NCBI RefSeq assembly: GCF_018860585.1
Contig: NZ_JAHKPR010000048.1
Coordinates: 10,200-74,199 of the forward strand
Length of the DNA: 64,000 nt
Source of the DNA: Colwellia sp. E2M01
GTDB lineage: Bacteria; Pseudomonadota; Gammaproteobacteria; Enterobacterales; Alteromonadaceae
Reading direction: 5' to 3'
This document shows, in pieces, positions 59,676-64,000 of this stretch (positions are counted from its first letter, which is position 1; each line of letters opens with the position of its first letter). The translations under genes and the position numbers were made by a program. The notes under the pieces were generated by a model. It did no database searches and had not been told where the DNA came from. It saw only the letters and a list, made by a program, of their open reading frames with translations.

Positions 59676-61508
59676 TTAAGCACGACTAGGAGCATCATGA
59701 GCCTCATTGTTTTCACCGTCTTCAATAATCTCATCAACATCCGGCGCCTTTTGTAAGGTACCTTTAGCTGGGTATTTCAAACTATCTTTTCTAGCTTCAA
59801 TATCTTCTTCTGAAAAATCAGGAAACGGCAGTTTTTCTTCATTACGTAATGCTTCCATATTGTCATGTGCTGCTTGCACAAGCTCAGGGTTGGTTTGTAT
59901 TGCTTTACCCATTAATAATTCTTGCTGTGGAATAGCCCACTGAATACCAAGATCACGGATAATATCTAATATATAAAGGTTTAAATCTTCAGCAACCCCT
60001 TTAAAATCTATGATCGATTTGGTATCCACATAGCAATTTACCACAACCACAAAAGCATCACGTTCGATATATTCAAAGCGAGCGCGCGCTGACGTTGGTA
60101 ATACACGTTCATGGCAAAGTAATAATTCACGCATTTTAATTAACATTTGGCGTAATTGATCTGATGTTGTATCAAGACGTACACGAAATTCTCGTTGGTA
60201 ATGGCGGCGATCTATTTCTGCAAAGTTCTCTAATTCTTTTGATGAAAATATTGAGTTAGGAACATGTACTACCGATCGGTTAAGTTTACGAATACGTGTT
60301 GAACGCAAACCAATTTCTTCAACGGTACCGGTAATATCACCAAACTTACAAAAATCTCCTGCTTGAATAGGCTTTGCTACATAGATAGTAAAAGCACCGA
60401 ATATATTCTCTAAGGTTTTTTGCGCTGCTAAGGCGATAGCTAAACTACCAATCCCCAGACCCGTTAAGATGGTTGCTATGTTGTAGCCCGCACTTTCAAA
60501 CCAATTAAGTAATATCAGTAACACTACAATAATTTTAGCGGTTGTCATTAATGGCCTGATCAGTGCTGCTGAATAGGCGCCTTCTTTTCTTGGTAATAGA
60601 TACAAGGCGGTAATAACTTCCATTAAACCAATAATAATATAAGCTGCGGCTAAATATTTTAATGTGCCTACCGTTAACCACACTTTCGCCTGCATCGACA
60701 AGCCGAGATAATTAGTCCCATAATCAATCAGAATAAAAAATAAAAACATCCGCACTGAGTGACCAAAAAAATGTTCTAAAGCAGTACCATGTTTGGCCTT
60801 TTTAGCAAAAATAAGCTTAGCTAAGCTGCGGATAACACCGGTTAAAAACCATGTAATAACTATAAGTAAAATAAAACAGATAAACTGCCAGTTACTCATA
60901 TGAAATACTTTAAACTCGGGCAAATACTTAGCAATTAATTCTATGTGCTTGTTATAACCAAACTCTTTCCACAATTCTGGAATATTAGCGACAGTGGCAT
61001 TTGATATCTTCCAAACCCGTTCCCCTTTACCAGCAGGAACACGCTGTAGATATAATGATACAGGGCCATTACTTGATTCAATAATTCCTAATAACTCACG
61101 ATAATCAGGCAGACCATCATTCAAATGGCCCTCTGGTTGGTCACTAAGGCTGTATAAGTCAAGAATGTGTTGCTGGCTCCAAATAATCACCAATTGTCGT
61201 AACAACTCTTCACCGCCAATTGCAGCAATTTCTTTTGGCAAGTAACGCATATCTAAAGACTTACTTGCTTCAGCAAGGTTACCTTTTTTCACTTCTGTAT
61301 GAATAGCCAAAATTGTCGAAAGCGGTGTTTGTCGGGGTTTACCTTCTTCTATTTTTTTCTCAACAAGACTTTCAGCCATGTCTTCAGTGTCTGAAATTTC
61401 TTTTAATGTAGTAGGAGGAGTTGCTTCAGCACATACAACATAGCTAGTGCTCAAAATTAAAAAGCTGAAAAAAACATTAAAAAAAGCAGGGGTTAATTTG
61501 GTGAACAT
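59676..61508 (-). CDS. MscS-family mechanosensitive channel with periplasmic domain
   Basis: Inner-membrane tension-gated channel protein (610 aa). Signal peptide about 1-27, a periplasmic region of about 175 residues, then helices (about 205-225, 248-268, 283-300, 323-340) and the MscS core: pore helix GIGSLAIALAAQKTLENIFGAF near 353-374, beta-domain QAGDFCKFGDITGTVEEIGLRSTRIR near 383-408 and VVHVPNSIFS near 413-422. The C-terminal alpha/beta part is followed by a charged tail. Larger than MscS (286 aa) and similar in layout to medium YbdG/YnaI-like paralogues. Followed by the CPBP gene. Confidence 0.88.
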   Translation of the reverse strand: MFTKLTPAFFNVFFSFLILSTSYVVCAEATPPTTLKEISDTEDMAESLVEKKIEEGKPRQTPLSTILAIHTEVKKGNLAEASKSLDMRYLPKEIAAIGGEELLRQLVIIWSQQHILDLYSLSDQPEGHLNDGLPDYRELLGIIESSNGPVSLYLQRVPAGKGERVWKISNATVANIPELWKEFGYNKHIELIAKYLPEFKVFHMSNWQFICFILLIVITWFLTGVIRSLAKLIFAKKAKHGTALEHFFGHSVRMFLFFILIDYGTNYLGLSMQAKVWLTVGTLKYLAAAYIIIGLMEVITALYLLPRKEGAYSAALIRPLMTTAKIIVVLLILLNWFESAGYNIATILTGLGIGSLAIALAAQKTLENIFGAFTIYVAKPIQAGDFCKFGDITGTVEEIGLRSTRIRKLNRSVVHVPNSIFSSKELENFAEIDRRHYQREFRVRLDTTSDQLRQMLIKMRELLLCHERVLPTSARARFEYIERDAFVVVVNCYVDTKSIIDFKGVAEDLNLYILDIIRDLGIQWAIPQQELLMGKAIQTNPELVQAAHDNMEALRNEEKLPFPDFSEEDIEARKDSLKYPAKGTLQKAPDVDEIIEDGENNEAHDAPSRA

Positions 61509-61644
61509 CTGTGAACCTTAATACGAAGAAACTGCATTTATAATAGCAGCGGGATTCAATAGTAATATCAGTCTAAAATTATTCTCGGCGGATGGCACTC
61601 TTTTTATGTGATTTTTTATTCAATTAATTACAATAAATGACGGC

Positions 61645-61683
61645 ATAAAAAAACCCGTTTTACCTAAATGGCAAAACGGGTTT
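61645..61683 (-). terminator. rho-independent terminator of the aceF-lpdA operon
   Basis: Stem AAACCCGTTTT/AAAACGGGTTT (61651-61661 and 61673-61683) whose minus-strand side runs into seven T's (A's at 61647-61653 on the plus strand). It lies about 60 bases after the lpdA stop. Confidence 0.88.
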
Positions 61684-61740
61684 AAGTTAAATCATAATAA
61701 TTACCTAGAGCTAGCTAAAGGTAAGTAAAAATTTAACTAA

Positions 61741-63174
61741 TTATTTTTTCTTTTTAACTGCTTTAGCATTTGGTAAATCAGTAATTGAACCTTCAAATAC
61801 TTCAGCCGCTAAGCCGATTGATTCATTTAACGTTGGGTGAGCATGAATAGTTAATGCTAAATCTTCAGCATCTGCGCCCATTTCAACGGCTAAACAAACT
61901 TCACCAAGCATTTCGCCAGCGTTGATACCAACAATAGCACCACCAAGAACACGACCCGTTTCTTTTTCGAAGATCATCTTAGTTTTACCTTCAGTACGTG
62001 CAGAAGCAATAGCACGGCCAGAGGCAGCCCAAGGGAAGTTAGCAACTTCGATGTTTAAACCTTGCTCTTTCGCTTCACGTTCAGTAACGCCAACCCAAGC
62101 CATTTCTGGATCAGTGTAAGCGATTGAAGGAATACAACGTGGGTCAAAAGTATGTTTCTTACCAGAAATAACTTCTGCAGCACAATGTGCTTCGTGAACT
62201 GCTTTGTGAGCAAGCATAGGTTGACCAACAACATCACCGATAGCGAAGATGTGATCTACGTTAGTACGTAATTCATTTGAAACGTTGATGAAACCACGAT
62301 CGTCAACATTAACACCTGCTTTTTCAGCGTCGATTAACTTACCGTTTGGCTTACGACCAACTGCAACTAAAATCTTATCGTAACGAACTTGACCTTCTGG
62401 TGCGTTCTTACCTTCAAAAGTAACGTATAAACCGTCATCTTTAGCGTCGACTGCAACAACTTTAGTAGACAACATGATGTTGAATTTTTTCTTGTTGTAG
62501 TTAGTGTAAATTTTAACAACGTCAGCATCTGCAGCAGGTACTAATTGGTCAGCGAATTCAACTACAGACACGTTAGAGCCTAATGCGTTGTATACTGTAC
62601 CCATTTCTAAACCGATGATACCACCACCAAGTACTAACATTTCACCAGGAACGTCTTGAAGTTCAAGTGCGCCAGTTGAATCGATAACACGTGGGTCTTC
62701 TGTTGGGATAAACGGTAAATCTACAACTGATGAACCAGCTGCGATAATTGCGTTATCAAAAGTGATAGTTGTTTCTGCGCCGTCGTTACCTGCAACTACA
62801 ATAGTTTTGTCTGAAGTAAACTTACCAAAACCGTAAACTGTGGTTACTTTACGTGCTTTAGCCATGCCGCCTAAGCCGCCAGTTAATTGGCCAACTACGC
62901 TTTCTTTCCAGCTACGGATTTTGTCTAAATCAATTTTTGGTGCGCCAAAAGTAACACCGTGACCTGCCATTTCAGCAGCATCATCAATTACTTTAGCAAC
63001 GTGAAGTAATGCTTTAGATGGGATACAACCCACGTTTAAACAAACACCACCAAGTGTTTCACGGCTTTCTACTAATACTACGTCTAAACCTAAATCTGCC
63101 GCACGAAATGCTGCTGAGTAACCGCCAGGGCCTGCGCCTAAAACGACTACTTGAGTTTTAATATCTTTACTCAT
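61741..63174 (-). CDS. lpdA: dihydrolipoyl dehydrogenase (E3)
   Basis: FAD/NAD disulfide oxidoreductase (477 aa), E3 subunit shared by pyruvate and 2-oxoglutarate dehydrogenase complexes. FAD motif GAGPGGYSAAFRAADLG near 13-29, redox-active disulfide GGVCLNVGCIPSKALLH near 42-58 (Cys 45 and Cys 50), NAD motif GGGIIGLEMGTVYNALG near 182-198, second FAD-contact FAIGDVVGQPMLAHKA near 308-323 and the catalytic His-Glu pair HAHPTLNESIG near 444-454. Follows aceF as in the usual pdhR-aceEF-lpdA order; a 140-base gap with hairpins separates the two. Confidence 0.96.
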   Translation of the reverse strand: MSKDIKTQVVVLGAGPGGYSAAFRAADLGLDVVLVESRETLGGVCLNVGCIPSKALLHVAKVIDDAAEMAGHGVTFGAPKIDLDKIRSWKESVVGQLTGGLGGMAKARKVTTVYGFGKFTSDKTIVVAGNDGAETTITFDNAIIAAGSSVVDLPFIPTEDPRVIDSTGALELQDVPGEMLVLGGGIIGLEMGTVYNALGSNVSVVEFADQLVPAADADVVKIYTNYNKKKFNIMLSTKVVAVDAKDDGLYVTFEGKNAPEGQVRYDKILVAVGRKPNGKLIDAEKAGVNVDDRGFINVSNELRTNVDHIFAIGDVVGQPMLAHKAVHEAHCAAEVISGKKHTFDPRCIPSIAYTDPEMAWVGVTEREAKEQGLNIEVANFPWAASGRAIASARTEGKTKMIFEKETGRVLGGAIVGINAGEMLGEVCLAVEMGADAEDLALTIHAHPTLNESIGLAAEVFEGSITDLPNAKAVKKKK

Positions 63175-63232
63175 GTGAACCTCTAATTATTCGTAACAAC
63201 CTTTTGGTGATTACGTTTTAAAATTTATTAGT

Positions 63233-63307
63233 TAAGCCTTGCTCATACAGTTATTCACAAGGCTTACGTTTTAGCAACACAATAACCAAAATAGTCATTA
63301 TGTTGCT
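63233..63307 (-). other. hairpin-forming intercistronic region aceF-lpdA
   Basis: Two inverted repeats: TAAGCCTTG/CAAGGCTTA (63233-63266) and AGCAACA/TGTTGCT (63273-63307), between the aceF stop and lpdA start. They could act as an mRNA stability element or attenuator setting E3 level; no T-run follows on the transcribed strand. Confidence 0.45.
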
Positions 63308-63314
63308 GGCATTA

Positions 63315-64000
63315 CTACAATACTAAACGACGTAAGTCAGTTAAGTTATTAGCGATTTCAGTAGAGAACGCAGCACCTTCAGCACCATCAATTACACGAT
63401 GATCGTAAGATAAGCTTAATGGCACCATTAAGCGTGGTTCGAATTCTTTACCGTTCCACTTAGGTTTAAAGTCTGACTTAGACACACCTAAAATACCTAC
63501 CTCTGGTGCATTTACGATTGGCGTAAATGCAGTACCACCGATACCACCAAGGCTCGAGATAGTAAATGTACCACCTGACATGTCAGCTGCTTTAAGCTTA
63601 CCGTCACGTGCTTTACCAGAAATTACGATAAGCTCTTGTGAAAGTTCTTCAATACCTTTTTTGTTCACGTCTTTAATAACTGGAACAACTAAGCCACCTG
63701 GAGTCGCTACTGCGATACCAATGTTGATGAACTTCTTAAGAATTAAGCTAGCGCCGTCATCAGATAATGATGAGTTCATGTTAGGGAATTTCTCTAACGC
63801 GCGAGCAACAGCTTTCATCACGAAAACAAGTGGCGTAATTTTTAAGCCAGTTTTCTTTTTAGCATGATAAGCATTTTGCTCTTTACGGAAGTCTTCAATA
63901 TCAGTGATATCTGCTTCATCAAACTGTGTAACGTGTGGGATAGTCGCCCAGTTACGGTGTAAGAATGGACCAGAAATTTTCTGAATACGACCAAGTGGCT
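63315..64000 (-). CDS. aceF: dihydrolipoyllysine acetyltransferase (E2), C-terminal part
   Basis: 3' portion (about 228 codons) of the pyruvate dehydrogenase E2 gene; the frame stays open to the window edge, so the lipoyl and E1/E3-binding domains lie outside. Visible is the trimer-forming catalytic domain: [60 protein letters not shown], and the active-site [14 protein letters not shown] with the catalytic HxxxDG. The C-terminus LTDLRRLVL is typical of E. coli-type AceF. Upstream of lpdA on the same strand. Confidence 0.95.
   Translation of the reverse strand, partial: PLGRIQKISGPFLHRNWATIPHVTQFDEADITDIEDFRKEQNAYHAKKKTGLKITPLVFVMKAVARALEKFPNMNSSLSDDGASLILKKFINIGIAVATPGGLVVPVIKDVNKKGIEELSQELIVISGKARDGKLKAADMSGGTFTISSLGGIGGTAFTPIVNAPEVGILGVSKSDFKPKWNGKEFEPRLMVPLSLSYDHRVIDGAEGAAFSTEIANNLTDLRRLVL

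Overview
The window is AT-rich chromosomal DNA from a marine gammaproteobacterium of the order Alteromonadales, most likely Colwelliaceae (Colwellia, Thalassotalea or a relative). This placement rests on the low GC content, the TonB/SapC/flavin-halogenase type of sugar locus, a PEP-CTERM protein, and ordinary proteobacterial housekeeping genes (def, purT, trhO, and aceF-lpdA at the right edge). No rRNA, tRNA, CRISPR array, insertion sequence or prophage was seen.

Left third (1-25 kb). This is a mixed chromosomal region. It holds a K+ channel with GltS, a RIO-type kinase, a divergent LysR/YeiH pair, a secreted alginate-lyase-family enzyme, a PLD-family lipoprotein and an uncharacterised protein. 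A three-gene cassette follows (9664-14422): a methyltransferase, a nuclease-like/SF2-helicase/HTH/S24-like fusion protein and a PhoD-like metallophosphatase. Next come peptide deformylase, a vWA lipoprotein overlapping a two-component system, a dCache-PAS-PAS-GGDEF cyclase, and a PEP-CTERM protein behind a candidate sigma-54 promoter. The last part holds small membrane proteins and the remains of a HigA-type antitoxin with an intact operator-like palindrome.

Centre (25-52 kb). This is a beta-glucan/cello-oligosaccharide utilisation locus. A leftward operon encodes a GPH transporter, a GH94 phosphorylase, a gluconokinase, a CBM9-like protein and a GH3 lipoprotein. It diverges from a TonB receptor, SapC and a flavin-dependent halogenase. 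A second halogenase, a second GH3 and a GluP-type transporter diverge from GH1, two more GPH transporters, a LacI regulator and glucokinase. Three identical 14-bp palindromes (TGTAAGCGCTTACA) sit only in the two divergent promoter regions and are the probable operators of the LacI protein. GH94 beside gluconokinase suggests phosphorolysis of cellobionic acid to glucose-1-phosphate and gluconate. The model is: outer-membrane uptake by the TonB receptor, periplasmic trimming by the GH3 lipoproteins, inner-membrane import by GPH/GluP carriers, and cytoplasmic cleavage by GH1 and GH94 feeding glucokinase and gluconokinase.

Right part (52-64 kb). Core metabolism dominates: trhO, an unusually long AcnB of the type I associate with Bacteroidetes, with a perfect FNR-like box upstream, a secreted unknown protein, purT, a CPBP protease, an MscS channel, lpdA, and the 3' part of aceF running off the window.

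The best candidates for undescribed biology are the helicase-centred cassette at 9.7-14.4 kb and the SapC/halogenase module tied to the glucan regulon. All functional statements come from motif reading and memory of protein families; no database search was run.
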